Positions 13,234 through 27,386 are shown, counted from the stretch's first letter. The stretch: 64,000 bases of DNA from Saccoglossus kowalevskii (GCF_000003605.2 NW_003107106.1:101709-165708); one strand, 5' to 3'. Notes: generated by a model from the sequence alone, not told the origin. Translations and numbers: made by a program.

Positions 13234-14790
13234 GATGTTGTAACGAATGCCGACACTGTACTCACTGTGGCTGTCGGCACCAGTTAATGATTAGCCAGCG
13301 TGGTTGGTGCGGAGCAAACAAAGTCGTTTAGCAGATGATGTCCGAAGCACCGGCAGATGAGTAACAGCTAGTAACAGTACACCATCTAACAACGCATAAT
13401 GGCACCGTGCACGCGTGATGCTCACTTCGTCTTCGAATACCACTTCCCACTTTTCACATTGATATATTCTATCTGCAGTGGCACGATTCACATATATGCA
13501 AAGCAGTGTTCAATGTTCGGGAGACAGTCTAGCATAACTTAAATCTGCTATAGAGATGAATTCCCCGATAACCTCAAGCGCAGACTCTTTAGTCAACCGA
13601 ACAAACAGGAATCAAGAACTATGCACACCCAGTATTGACTTGTCGATTGGTGAATTCCTAGACGTTTTGGTGGGGGAGGGGAACTTCAAGAATCTCACAC
13701 GCCCACGGTGTTCATTTACCACTCACGTTTCCAGCAGACAACTCTACGTGGAACGCTGAAGCGAAGTTGAGGCACGTACGTTGCACGGCGCCTTACGCAA
13801 ATGAGCATGCTTGACTATATCAACCAAATTGCGTTTAACCACACCGCATTCGATATACCAGGAAAGGGAGAGTTCGTACGAAAGGTCGTCCTAGTGATCA
13901 ACTGCCCCTGGCATCACTATAATGGCGAGACGTAGCACTGTTGTGAATAAATAAAACGGTATAAAACAAACAGCCTAAACCAGACATGAAACTCGTAGAC
14001 AGCTACAAGCAAGTCGAATGAAGAGTGTTCCTAATGTCACACTGCTAGTCATCATGTGATTAATACCGGGATATATCTTATGTTGCTTTTAACAAATCTC
14101 AGCTATCCATTATAAATGCCATACTTCATGATATAATATTTAAAAATGTCACCAGGGCCTCGAAAATTAATTACACCTTGTCGCCAATTTTGTGAAGGCA
14201 TATACAATAAATAAAAAAAATAATGAATGAACATTCCTTCAAGCGATGAGTAGCCATACGCATAAAATATTGTGTTTGTATAGAAACAGACTACATACAA
14301 CGCATTGAGACATACCACGTTTAATTTATGTAATAAGTGCGATAGTGCGATGGCCTAGTATTTCGATCTGGGAAACTATAAAATAAATGGAACTTCAAGC
14401 TGATTCTAACTGAGTTAACCACAGGTTTGTAAAGATTAAATGAGAATATATATGTAAAATAAAATAAAATGTAATGTAATGTATCGTGAAACGTGAAATA
14501 AATGTATAGTTTTCCAGTATGATTCATACAAATGCTAAGACTCCTAGAATACGGTTACATGTCAGATTGATGGACCATGTCAATACCACACAGGTAATGT
14601 CTTGACATTAACCATATACTCTACATTCATCTCATGTTAACCCCACTGTAGCAAACCATTACAAATATACCGACAGTTTCGATAGTAGCCGATTTTAAGT
14701 TGTGTTTTGTTTTGAAGTGTTCTGTTTTTCAGAATAACTCATTATTTTTTTATTTTAAAGTACTAAACTCTTTCAGTACAAATTAAGAAA
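13234..14790. other. Upstream region of noggin, no clear promoter motif
   Basis: This lies 5' of the minus-strand noggin gene and should contain its promoter. I see no convincing TATA box at a sensible distance. Short open frames at 13291-13491 and 13556-13759 have no family resemblance. Confidence 0.4.
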
Positions 14791-14794
14791 CATT

Positions 14795-15491
14795 GGATAA
14801 TCATCTAAATTCCCACCGCCTCTAACTCTTGAGAGCAAAAACAAAATGGCGTTATTTCGTGGGAACTGAAGATCATCGAACTGTGATTTTGGAGTCAACC
14901 ACGTCATTACTATAATTGTGCATATTTAGTAATTTAGTTGAAATGACGCAATTCAAAGGTTCAATATTAGACCATGTTGTTGTAGGGCATAACTTATGTT
15001 TCACCCGTGTTGTCCAACTAGACCGGGACACCTGTAATTCGACAGTCACGATATACTGTACACACTCGCCGTGTGATAGATAGAACTCATGACGTATTAC
15101 TCGCTGGATTGCTGTATCGTGTAGTGTAACTGGTTAATCATCCAAATTTCCACCGTCTCTAACCCTTGATTGAATCAAACAAAATGGCGTTATTTCGCGG
15201 GAACTAAAGATCATCGAACTGCGATTTTGGAGTCAACCACGTCATAATTATGTTGACATTTAACGAATAAATGCAGTTGTGCATATTTGATAATATAGTT
15301 GAACTGACGTAATTCAAAGTTTCAATATTATATCATGTTGTTGTAGGGCATAACTTATGTTTCACCCGTGTTGTTCAACTAGACCGGGACACCTGTAATT
15401 CGACAGTCAGAATACACTATACACACTCGGCGTGTGATAGACAGAAATCGTGACGTATCACTCGCTGGATTGCGGTATCGTGTAGTGTAAC
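14795..15491 (+). repeat. Tandem duplication of a ~340-bp unit
   Basis: Unit 1 (14795-15130) and unit 2 (15131-15491) are adjacent, same orientation and closely similar throughout. Both carry AAAATGGCGTTATTTCG, TTTTGGAGTCAACCACGTCA, GTTGTAGGGCATAACTTATG and AGACCGGGACACCTGTAATT. Unit 2 has about 25 extra bases near 15252. No open frame is shared. It lies about 1.6 kb 5' of noggin. Confidence 0.9.
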
Positions 15492-17599
15492 ACACACCCT
15501 TTGACGGCTGGATAATTGAACCAACCAGTCGTGCTGTGAGACAGACGTGAATGGAACGATATCGATTTACCTCACGGATAATTCCTCGCCATGATAAAAA
15601 GGTGTGTGTGCCAGCCGACATTGAAGTGTGGGTGTGATTAAACACGTTTACCTTTATCGCTAGCTCAGCAGGCACTTTAAAACGTCGATTATAAGGTCAT
15701 TATTTGAATGCTTATGGGTAGAATAAATAAACATTAAATATTCTATCCCAGTTTTTTTTTCAACAAGCAATATGTCAGAGGGTAAACCTCTCACGCCCAC
15801 ACATAGGTAATCATGATATACCCTTAAGCGTGACTATGACAACTGACACGGACACAGCATTTAGCGAACCTTACAGATATTGCTATTAAAATGTTATAAA
15901 ACGGGTAAATAATTTAAAGGTTGACATTATTCGGAAACTGTGACATTTCTACTGCACCAGAGTTTTAATAGGAAGCTACCGAGAATATTCGAGAATGCTG
16001 GGCGTCGCATAATCATACGACCGCTTGACAAATTTGTTTTTGAGCAAATCATTGACTTTTCAGCAAAAATGTATAACAAAATCGTTGTTATATTAGGTCC
16101 AGAACAAAGAAATTTCTAGTGAATTTATTTCCAAAATTGATGTATCAATAAAATTGTTCTTTTATTTTTTTATATTTTTGCTTTTAAAATCCTGTCACGC
16201 ACATAGTTGTAACTTACACAGACGATGACCAGAATCATATCACAACGACTTTGACATTTACAATCCATCAATCATTCATTCATTTTTGTTTTAACATAAC
16301 TGTGGTGCTATGTTAGTAAATCAAAAAAAAAACATAACTAAGAGTTTCTACATAGATGTATTATTATCTGTAAACATTTTTGTTTTGTAATGACACCCCT
16401 AATAAAATTTGTCAAGTAGTGTCTATTTGTTTTCTTGTAATGTCAAAGTCTTCAGAATCCCAAAATCACTAGTAGCAATAAACCTATCAAACTAGTGTTG
16501 TTTCTCATTCCATAATTGTAATAAACAATTCTATCTTCCTTGCATACCAAGAACAATATTTTATATTTATATTTTAAGGTTTTATATCTGTCTGTGTGAA
16601 ATGTGTGAACTTACAAATTCTTTAAATTAGGCCTAACCTAGTTTGTTTCAAAATATTACCTCAATATTATTTTTCACATTAGCCCATCTGAAACAACCCT
16701 AATGTGTACCAATCATTTATCATCGACCATCATTGGCCACACGCATACACTTTTGTTTCTCACAAAATATCTTATAATTTCTGATCTCGTTATATTAATT
16801 TCAAGTATGTCTTTGCTACGTACATAATGTTGAAAGTTCCCCAAAATAGAACTGCATGTATATTTCGTATTGATAACCCAAACAAAGCTATATCCCCCTC
16901 AACCCCCACCCCATCCTAGTAAACACCCGCAGCAACATCCAAACTCATTATAACAATGCAGTGATATAGTCCAGACTAAATAGGACGAAATCGGACCACT
17001 ATACGAACACCTGTGGAGGCAATCATGCTATGATGTTTAAGCACAACACCTGCAAATCATACAGTCTGCGTTTCTACGGGATCTCTAATTTCATCTCCCA
17101 CTGTTTTTGTTTAGTCTATAATCAGCTCCATAGATGTGGCGAAAGATAACGATTCTCCATGTATAGTCTGGCGTTCGGCTGAAGTGCCATCGCAATTATG
17201 TAAGTAGTTTATCGTGATGTATGTAGATTCCATATAGCAATACTGTTAATGCAAATTATTTAGGTACGATCCACGGTGCCGATTATGCAAATTAAAATAA
17301 TATGAGATAATGCAAATTACCCCCCCCCCGTTTACAGTTTTACTTCTTTGGTTATTCGGCCACGTGACATTTACAAAATGCTGACCATAAACGTGGGTGA
17401 AATGATACCGACTACTCGTGCAACTAACTAAACTCACATCAGATATGTGAGTGACAGGACGACCAACTCAAACGCGAAACTACATGATTGGTAGCTGTGC
17501 ACTGTACCATCCATACAATATATTTAGAAAAGTCACATGTATCTAATTTTTCTGAAAATTATATTGTTCAAAAGGGAAGTCAGTGTCGTCATTTAGTGA

Positions 17600-17651
17600 A
17601 CTTTTGACATAGATTGCAAATGCGTATTCAGTTGCAATCTATGTCAAAAGT
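17600..17651. repeat. Perfect 20-bp hairpin
   Basis: Left arm ACTTTTGACATAGATTGCAA (17600-17619) and right arm TTGCAATCTATGTCAAAAGT (17632-17651) are exact reverse complements with a 12-nt loop. The first bases outside the arms do not pair. The function is unknown. Confidence 0.9.
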
Positions 17652-20375
17652 AAATAAAATAAACATTTTCAGACTGAATCTTTCCTACCTGTTGGTGTCA
17701 TATTCCACAAATATTGCACCAACGATGGGTGCTCGCAACATTGATAAATTAGCATTACAAGTTAAATTGTCAGGTAATTAAAAAGTACATCGACAAACCA
17801 TGTTTTCTAAAGATGAAATATAAGATTGTGTTTGTATTTCCAAGTTTCATAAAAATGCCTCAAAACAGTATTAGCAAATATAAATGCCCACGCTTTTAAA
17901 ATTGAGAAAGCGAAAACAAAATTTATACCAGCTGTCTACATAATTCAACGAGTACTAAGGGCATGCACTCAATAAACTGTCGGTAATTGTGCCTATTTGT
18001 AACTGATTAACGTATTATAATTAATGGAAGCGGATCTCATAATATACGTGGGTGGACACACAGTGAAGGTAAGTGCTTCCATTTCCTATTCAGATATATC
18101 AATGCGTAATTTCCGCTAAACAATTTAAAAATGTATCTACAGAAATATTGTTTGATGGAAGTACAGAATTAGCTTGTTCCTACTTCCTTCCCACACGCAG
18201 AAATGTTATAAGAATGTAGATTTTTCTGTTCCTTTTATTTTTATGATGGCATTTTCATAACTACAATCAGAATACCCGTGTAATTACAACGACTCGATGT
18301 CTGATGTGTCCAACCATCAAATAACTAATATTTGTTTTCTTGTGTACAATTTGTCAATAGTAAACTATTTCGCATTTTTTTCTTCTCTGTCTTTGCCAGT
18401 TAAGGAACTAAACGATCACTATCTGTGTCCTAAACAAGAATGTGTCTATGGTTGATTTTCACAATGTGATCGTTTATGTTTTATTATGAAGTAGAAACAC
18501 CTAGTATTATATATTTATTTCACCAAAGTTACATCAGACCTATTTGTCAGATGTATTCCCATTAATCCCATCAAGTACCATTTAGATTTGATGCCGTAAC
18601 TTACATTTGGTTTTTGTAACTATAATGTGGCCTTTTTCGAACATTTGGACATTTTTTCCGTATTCGAGTACATTCACACGTCTACAAAATCTCCTATATC
18701 TATCTGAGATCAAAGATATATCATGCGTTTAAACTTTGAATATTCTGCTGTGAGGTTTGAAAGGACGTGTAAATTCATGTAAGATTATATATATATATTA
18801 CTCAATTACAATTACCAATGAATATATTCTGAGATATTTCAATGATTCTACGACATCACTGATTCCTTACACATTCTTCACCATGTCAATTATCCCTATA
18901 ATTCATCAATGCCAAGGTATTTAACAGTTTGGGAATTTTATTGCGATATACATTAAAATATCAAAGATGATATTGGACAAATGTAAATCATTAAGCTGCT
19001 ATAACCGCATCACTGTAAAAGTGAGGCTGAATATATTTCTACAAAAACGTAGTAACTACGGAAATATAATTAAACTCAAGTTCGCTACAAGGACAACATG
19101 CTTACACGTGATATTCATTGCGCAATAAAGAGTAGTTGTTTTCGTAAAAAAATCACCTTGACTAGTTGTGTCAATTAACATTTTTTGTATAGACGTGAGT
19201 ATGGGGGAACCACATCCCAGCAACATCCTGAATATATCAGCATGAGCGCTTCTATTGATGTGGTGTATATTGCTGCTGTTAATGAAATGAACTCAACCAA
19301 CTAATGTGAAACAGTTGCTAAATAGATACAATATTGACGCAGTGTGCACAAATTTGTAATTTCGATCTCAGACCAAGGCATAATTTAAAACACCTGGATG
19401 CCAGATGGTGAGTGATGTCAGGTATTACGGCAGTTGGCTACAATTAAAACAGATGCTCGTATTTCCTTGATATTTACAATATGTTTTTATTTTATGCTCC
19501 ATGATGTAGGATTACTGAACTACCTCGGCAAGCAAATTATTTTCTCCGCATTGTAATCCACAACATACCAAACTGCACCACGGGCCATCTTCGTTATCAG
19601 CTTGGTGAATGTATTCGGGTGCTGAGAGCTAAATCTCAGCTTTCCCGCGTTTTGGAATTGTGGAATAAATTAGTTCTCATCACAAGGAATATATTCCTAC
19701 AGGTTGGCCATGAAAGATTTTCTTGTGAGGCGCTTCCGGTATGATTGCCAAGCCCATAACTCTCAGTCTACAGTTCGTATAAAACGACAGAACCAGCACA
19801 AGACTGTTTTGGAGAATATTAATCCAAAAACAAAATGTTCTAAAATAAAAAAGAATCAACATTCATAACTGAAACCATTTATTATTTGAAAGAAAATTTC
19901 ATGAGATATAATTTCGCTCAGGATACTACATTCACTAGAAAAAAAAACACAATAAATATTTTTACACTTTATACCATAATTAAAACTTAGCATCACAAAA
20001 TGTGTCATAGTAGTTTTCGATATTTTCATGAAACTATTATTTTTTGGGTAGATGAACCAACATTTAATTATTATCTTTATCATGAAAACTGAACCTTACA
20101 ACTTAAATAAAAAGATATAACTATTCAAAAGTCTTCTATTTCCTACCACACTAGTGCAATTTAGCTGGGGTACAAAGATAATCTTTCGGTGAGTGGCGTT
20201 AATTATGTATGATATAATGAATTAGATCGCGTGATGATTACAATGTGTTCACCGTTGCTGTCACGTGACCAAGAAATGAATATGCGGGGTGCACATCACG
20301 GACATTTCAAACAACAAATTCTAGACGCAGGCGTGATGTGACACTTTAGTCTAATACACCCAGTGTCAACCAGTT

Positions 20376-20494
20376 TACGTCATATATAAACTAAAGACAG
20401 CCGTAAGGGAAATTTAGGTTGGTATTTTACGACGCCACTCGGTACATGACGTTAATTACGAATGACGTCACTTACGTCATTGCATTCACGTCAT
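20376..20494. promoter_or_regulatory. Cluster of CRE/ATF-like TGACGT(CA) sites
   Basis: Within about 120 bases there are one full palindromic TGACGTCA (about 20462) and several ACGTCA/TGACGT half sites (about 20377, 20447, 20473, 20488), with CATATATAAAC next to the first. This is the recognition sequence of CREB/ATF-type bZIP factors. No neighbouring gene start was identified, so enhancer function is inference. Confidence 0.35.
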
Positions 20495-22225
20495 TGAGTT
20501 TTCATGAGATCGTTCGATGACAAACAGAGATTAAACACTTGCAATAAAAGATTGATGTCGCATTATATTGAAAGTGGCGTTGAAATATCTTTCCCCTGTG
20601 TGAAATAAAGTTAGTGTCAATTGAAGGAACTGTGCGCCAGTGCGCCGTCAATTGCACCCCAATACCTCTAAGCCCCAACCTGCCACACAAAAATGCACTA
20701 TGTGTCACCACTAGCAATAACACTTTCAATTTCCACGTAAAAAAAAAAGACTTGTATTATTTATATATGGGTATGCGAGGCACCAATTTTTAGTGAAAAT
20801 TACGACTCGGGACGTTAAACCCATCGCTCGAAACAACATTTCCAGGGGAAAAAACACTTTTTAAAGTGGTTTAAACATGTTTTGCAGCAGTAGACACCAT
20901 GGTAAAATGAACCTATCATTGTCATATCACCATTAAATGCATTACTAGTATATCAACACAGCTTTTTATTCCTGCAGTCGACATTTCAAAACAGAGATCC
21001 CTTTAAAACCTCTTTGAAAATGTCAAAAAGGAGGGGTATATGAAAAAAAAAATACAAGAATTACTGTTCCAGTGACCTGGGGTTTGCTCGTCTCAGGTTT
21101 GTGACTGGGTCGCGGTTTTGCAATTGAGTGGTGCATGATTGGGGGTCAACGTACTATTTCATCAAGATCTAAGCACCACACGAGTGACAGACATCCATGG
21201 TACAGAGGAACAACTTTCCAATAGGTAGCTCCCTCTAGCGGCGTAAAAAAGACGTAGCTGAGCGAAAGCAGTTTTGTTCAACACCGGATAGATTTGGCGT
21301 TTAGAATATGACACATCTCTAGATAATACAATTCCTTTATATTGGCGACAACTAAATTTCAAAACATTGTCAACCCTCACAGAAGCGCTTAAATGCTAGA
21401 ATGCGCTACATATCGAAGGTCTAGCCATATCATACATTACATATTTAGTCTAAATGAATTGAATGTCGCCCGTTCGTATACATATAATATAACATATTTG
21501 GTATAGTAAGCCGGATATTGAAGTTCGGAATGTGTAATAATCAAATAACAAAACATATATATATAATCAACTCACGAATGTCATGTATTTTAAATAGGAC
21601 AGGATATTTTATTTGGAACGTACACAAAAACAATATCTGATTCTGAGTAAAGTCTAATATAAGAATCATACAATAACACAACTAATCTAGATTTATTTTC
21701 GAATCCGAAATACAAAAATAGCGTAAATACTATAAACATATATTAATAAACAATGTTTCATTTGGCAATATTTGGTAATCAGATGAGTACATACATAGTT
21801 CATAGAGAAAACTGTTATGTTCACAGTGAAAAAATGTAATGTTTTTCATCACCTACGTCATTAGAGTCACACTTGTTACATACCCTGTCAATTTTATTTA
21901 TTCCCTTGTGACGGCCTGTTTCAATTGTCAAGAAATGAACGGAATTTGGAGTAATGTGTTTTCTTGTTCATCCAGCTATTTTTCGAATTTATAATTATTT
22001 TTTTATTATTTTTTGACCAGTTTTGTTCAACTGACTTTCCACGTTTGTTGAGTACAGTTGAGTTACAGATTGCAAAAAATTGCCTGATTAGTATCCGTGA
22101 ATGTCATATTTGTAATTTGTAGAAGTTTTTGGAAAAAATTATACCAAGCATCGTATTTATACCCACTACTTTCTTTAAAAGCAGCTTCGATAATTATGTT
22201 GTTTGTTTTCTTACATGACAACCGT

Positions 22226-23220
22226 TGATAACATTTTATGACAGTAGTACAATTACAAGTGGGAAACGACCAAGTTCACTTCTACAAGCAATTTGATGCC
22301 TTCCTGTGTACTCCCCAAACTCACTCACTCTGGCATTATTTTATTAAAGATAGCTTTGATACAGAAATAGTATTATCAATCTCTGATTTGCTATTGCCAG
22401 TTCCGCTAAATAGATTAGTCAGAAAACTACCCCAAACCTCTGACCCATAGAGAATAAGAGAATCAAACAGTTTACAGACTAGACTCAGGGCACTGAATGG
22501 CATTCATTTGAATCCCAGAGCATTTTATACATTTTAAATGATGCTTTGTGAGCTTTTCATACAATCTTGCTGTGGCTGCACTAATTTTTTTGATTGAAAA
22601 GTGATGCCAAGGTAGTTATAAAAAATCGTGTTCGTGTTGTGTTCCATTACTGTAGAATTGAAGGTTTTTACCAGTGCTGTTGAAAACTATAATTTTAGAT
22701 TTGTTTATGTTAACTTTAATTTCCATTTCTGGCAGTAATTTTGAATGGCATCAATGCCCTTCTATAGACCATCATGACCTAGTTGATAGCAACAGAAGAT
22801 CATCTGCATATAAAATACAGTTAAATTTCACACCATTCAGGTCCACTGGGTCAAAATTGTTAACTACATCACAAATACCATTGACATATATATTAAACAA
22901 CTGGGGACTTAAATTGCAGCCTTGTTTTACACCTCTATTAGAATCCAAGTATGGTGTATTTCCCCTATTCATTTGTTTTTATTATTCAAATGCTTTGGAG
23001 AAGTCAATAAAGCATGAAAAAATAATTTTCTGTCTTTTTGCGTTTTTGTTTAGATATTTTGTAATCAATGATCTCAAAATATAGATGTTATCTGTTGTCC
23101 TATGATATTTCTTAAAGCCAAACTGGTTATCCCTGTTTTGATTATTTTCATACAGATAGTTTGTTAACCTGCTATTTAATATCATGGTATAAAGTTTGGA
23201 TAAACAACTGGAGATTTCGA
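22226..23220 (-). pseudogene. Dead non-LTR retrotransposon (LINE) reverse transcriptase
   Basis: Minus-strand fragments show reverse transcriptase blocks in order: QFGFKK and FIDFSKAFE (fragment 23185-22982), then RGVKQGCNLSPQLFN and CILYADDLLLLS (fragment 22972-22772), where YADD is the catalytic box. Further down, frame-shifted segments carry QNYCQKWKLKL and LILYGSEVWGS, typical of the region after the RT palm in CR1/L2-like LINEs. About 30-40 residues between DFSKAFE and the RGVKQG block are missing, and frame breaks are frequent. It is inactive. The clade is not firmly assigned. Confidence 0.88.
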
Positions 23221-23229
23221 AATATAGGT

Positions 23230-26090
23230 TTCATACTATTTCTCTCCCTGATAATGTTCTTGCAAAAACGTACATATGTATAACATTATGTTGTTTTGAA
23301 GAAGAATCTAGAAAACAGTATAGCCGTCTTCATTGCTTGGCATGAAATTACCATATGCATTCCGTCATACCATTATCGAAAAATACACCCACATAAACAA
23401 CCGCTCTTTGACACGAATAAAATCGTAAAAATAAGAAAGACAAAAGGTGTTGGTTACGATTGGCGGCAACCAGAGACCGTCTCGGATGCAAGGTTAGTGG
23501 CACACCTTTACAATGACGTCATTACCGGCGCATTTTTGATTTGGGAGATAGATATACGTGTATGGGCAACCGAAACCGCCCTTCCTGGCCTGTGCAATGT
23601 GACTGAATGCGACACAATCAACTAGGAGGTGGTTAGCCGGCGGCAACTGCGCATTGTTGGTATGTCACGTGATCAAAACCTTTACTGTATACATGTACTG
23701 TAAATCGCGTCATTCTGAATTTCCGTGGTATTTTTTTTTGCGAGTCAGCGAAATTTTGTAACATAGAAAATTACTCCGGGTTCCTCAGTGACTTTCGCAC
23801 TAGTTTGTCTCCGCAAATGCCATAAATTCCTGAAGTCAAACATATCTGGCAATGAAAATAAAACTGTTCATAGTATGTGTTCGTACGAGTGCGTAAATTG
23901 TATTATTCCAGAGATAAATACTACTAGGTTGTTTAAATTATTGCAATTTTGTGGCGATATCTTTACTGTTGCTATGGGCCCTGTTTCAAAAATATCCATA
24001 TTTAATATTCGCATTTGTGTCGTCTCTCCGCGTGAAACGTGCAGTATATAAGCGTTGTATACATTCTCCGAGCATGGACTGCTAATTGCCGTTGGTGGCG
24101 TGCATGGATACTACGTTAAACCGTATTGAAAACGTACAAATATGTACGAGGCGAAGATGATAACAAAAGCAAAGTTCCTAGATGAAGAAGCTTCACAAAT
24201 GCAGAATAATGCAATTTACAGTTTTTTTTAATATTACATTTCATTTTCTAGGCATTCGACGTTTCATGAGTATTATTCTCCAGCAAAGGACTATTTGGAA
24301 CACATACAAAATGTATTTGACTAATATTCACACAATATTTAGTTTTAATTTTCTTCTCATACTAAATAATAATCTATTAGTTTTCTGATTTGTCTTGCAT
24401 TCAGAACTTTCAAAATAGTACACTGGTGTAAAAGGGGGTACCTGAAATTTTCTAATATTAGATTAGGGGTCCTTGACATTTTCATGACCAAACAAGAACA
24501 TTTTTAGGCGATATTAGTAAAAAAAAACAGTCCTCGTAATTTTTTCTATTGAATGCTCCCATAGTTTAAAAGGATATGACGTAATCTGTTGCAAAGCCTG
24601 TACTTGTTCGATAGCACACCATAGTAGTAAAACCATTTATGATAAAGAGGTTGCTGCACGGCAATCACGTGATACGACCACGTGAATTTTAATCGTCAAT
24701 GTTGAAGATTATTTTATTTATTATTATTATTTAAAAATAGTCGAAATATCAGATTTATAACTACTGGGCTTAATCGTCAATGTTGGACTTTATTGAAAAT
24801 ATCTCTTTCCATTTCCGTAATGTCGCGCGTCTCATTCCGGTTTCTTACTCGTTTTGTAATGTGCTATCAATATTGTGGTGTGATCCCTACAAATATATGC
24901 ACTACGCCAACAACGGCAACCTGTATTCACCACCGCGGTCTAGGCAAAGCGCGGTTGCAGGGAAAAAAAAACGTTCGTACGTTCAAGAAAAATAAAAAAA
25001 TTAGACAACGTGACAAAAAATTTAACCGGTCACTCTCTTCCAGCCACCCCCATGATTTGAAATGTTCGACTCCAAACATTGAGTATTCGAATGTCAAAAT
25101 TGGAACACATACATGTGTGTTGTTTACATTTTTTATAAAAGATGTTGTCTGAAATTTTAGCGTAAATATCATCACTAACATTTCGTTGCATAGTTGTTCC
25201 ATGGGTGCCGGGTTGCCCTGCGTAGAGAATACAGGAGAAGTGGTCCAGTTTCTAAGTTGACCTATACTGTATATCCACAAATACACTTTGTTACAGTGAT
25301 AGTGACAGGAATCTGACAGTCTAGCCGGTTAGTTTATCGTCGGTGCATTTTACTGTTTGTGTTTCACCTCAGACCACTAAAAGAACTTCAAACCACCAAA
25401 TAATCCTGGATCAATAACACACAAAATATCTGCACGCCTATTTCTTAGGAAGAAATACGACTAGACGAGACGAACCAATCTCAATGAATCTTATTAAATT
25501 AAGATCCTAGTTTTGGCTTTTTTTTTCATTTTTTTTTTGTATATATTTTTTTTAATTTATTTTATTTTGATCATGTATTTACTTTTTTTGAAGTTTTGGT
25601 AATTGCGAAAGCCAACAAATATGTGGCGATAGTTAAAAATATATCAAATCACAAGTACGTAACACAAAACATACAAAAGTACAAAATAATTTTTAAAAAA
25701 CAGTAAAAGTAAAGTAAATATATAAAATAAAATACACGCCGTACAATCTTAATCAGATTGGAGACGAACCAACTCGATGTGGCCACTGTAACGGGTAGTA
25801 TAATTGTAAGAACAGATTTTGTATTTTTTCAAAATGATGTGCAATATAAAATCATGAGCTCAACGGAATGAATTGTTATGTGACACAAGTCACTAGCTTT
25901 GCTTACAAATACGCCACATAGTACATATAGGCAGTGACTATCAACAAATCATGTATCTTTTTCACACGATTTGTCAATATGCATGTATCGTTGTCAGATT
26001 TTTCCAAAGAAAACTAGACGTACATGAGTGCATGTTTCATGAATTGCCAAGTAAGTATTTATCAATTAGTAGCACAACTCTATTATATTG
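23230..26090. other. Non-coding stretch, no gene recognised
   Basis: Open frames at 23296-23625, 24793-25152 and the opposite-strand 24927-25286 resemble no family. The last two cover one another on opposite strands across A/T runs. Confidence 0.45.
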
Positions 26091-26098
26091 ATTCATTG

Positions 26099-26428
26099 TA
26101 TCCTCGGAGGTGGACATCCGGGCATTTTCTACCGCCTGGCATCCCTCGCGGTGAAAACAAAGGCCCAAACCTTGCAGAAAACGGTACTTTGGGGTGATTG
26201 TTGAGACTCCTCTGAACAGTGCAACAAGATTATCCCTACGTGTGTAACATATATAAATTTGATTGTTCAGGAATACTTCAAAGTTGAGTTTGTGTTGTTT
26301 TCTCGAATTTTCACCGGCTCGACCGGCGTTCCACAGCAGCGCGCTCAGAGCCCATAGAAATGCATGTACAGTGGTGCGCGTCTTAGCAACATGGAACGTC
26401 TTGTGACGTAGCTCCGCCGCCGAGGATA
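26099..26428 (+). mobile_element. 330-bp MITE-like element, copy 1
   Basis: The element begins TATCCTCGG and ends CCGAGGATA, terminal inverted repeats that extend a few more bases with mismatches (GGAGGTGGA versus GGCGGCGGA). CATTG flanks it directly at 26094-26098 and 26429-26433. A second copy lies in reverse orientation at 29323-29655. It has no coding capacity and is somewhat more GC-rich than its surroundings. The superfamily is not assigned. Confidence 0.75.
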
Positions 26429-26433
26429 CATTG

Positions 26434-27386
26434 ATGCTTAGTTGTTCTCAAATGCACCTGTAATTTGTGTAAGTGCATGTGGCGGGGTTTAGGAAATGCA
26501 TTTTTTTTTAATATTAGAGGAAATATGATAATACTTATATTCTTACAATATGACCAAATATTGATTGTTTCCCTCTCCAATTTATGTGTATAATTTAGTG
26601 CCCAATCTATATATAATGGGGACTACAAACAACTATTAACAAATACAAATGTCTCTTAATACTCGAAAATATACATTGTAGTATTGTTCAAGATTATATG
26701 TGATTTTCACTCTTTAATACAGAACGGTTAAAGTCATTAAGATACCGAATATGATAACAATACGGGGTCATCGGACTATTATTGGGGAAACGTGAGTCCA
26801 ATTTGCATGTTGAAATTATTTCTATATATTTCAAAATTGTGACGCATGCTGAAAAAGTCGTACATTATTATTGATATGAATCCTAACCTTGTAGCAAATT
26901 TACCAAGAAATTACATGTATCGTGTTTCCATGGCGATAATGCATTGCATATATATGTATCACGCGCTCATTAGTGCAGCATTTGAATACTGTGCTCCAAC
27001 TACCTCAAATTGAACTTGAATTGGGATTCGTAGTGAAGTACACAACGCGAGTAAATACATTATTTGCTTTATAACAAAATTGGCACACGCGCGACGACGA
27101 CCGCCACAGTTTATGCTCAGTTACGTCTTCGCCAGCCAAGGTTCGTTTATCCGGCCATCGCCTCACCACTCCACCTTGGCAGACTGTATACAGCAAACGT
27201 GTATTTAATTGCGCCCTCTCAGGCAATACAAAATTTCTTTGAATGCATTGTCCAGCCAAATTGCTCGTTGTAGCATCACGGATAAAATTGTACATTAAAA
27301 GTTTTCTTCCCAGCCAGATTGATCTGACATGTCAATAACTGTTACAGGGGGGCTAAAATTCCAACTGATTCGATCAATTCATTTTA
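26434..27386. other. Non-coding stretch
   Basis: No recognisable gene. The opposite-strand frames 27005-27295 and 27064-27273 overlap and neither resembles a known protein. Confidence 0.4.

Larger units (their letters stand above)
15492..22225. other. Non-coding stretch, no gene recognised
   Basis: AT-rich intergenic DNA. It contains the perfect hairpin at 17600-17651 and the CRE-like cluster at 20376-20494; otherwise only short unsupported frames. Confidence 0.5.

Noticed and set aside
23296-23625. 109-codon frame beside the dead LINE
   Set aside because: No reverse transcriptase or other motif in this frame, and it is on the strand opposite to the LINE.
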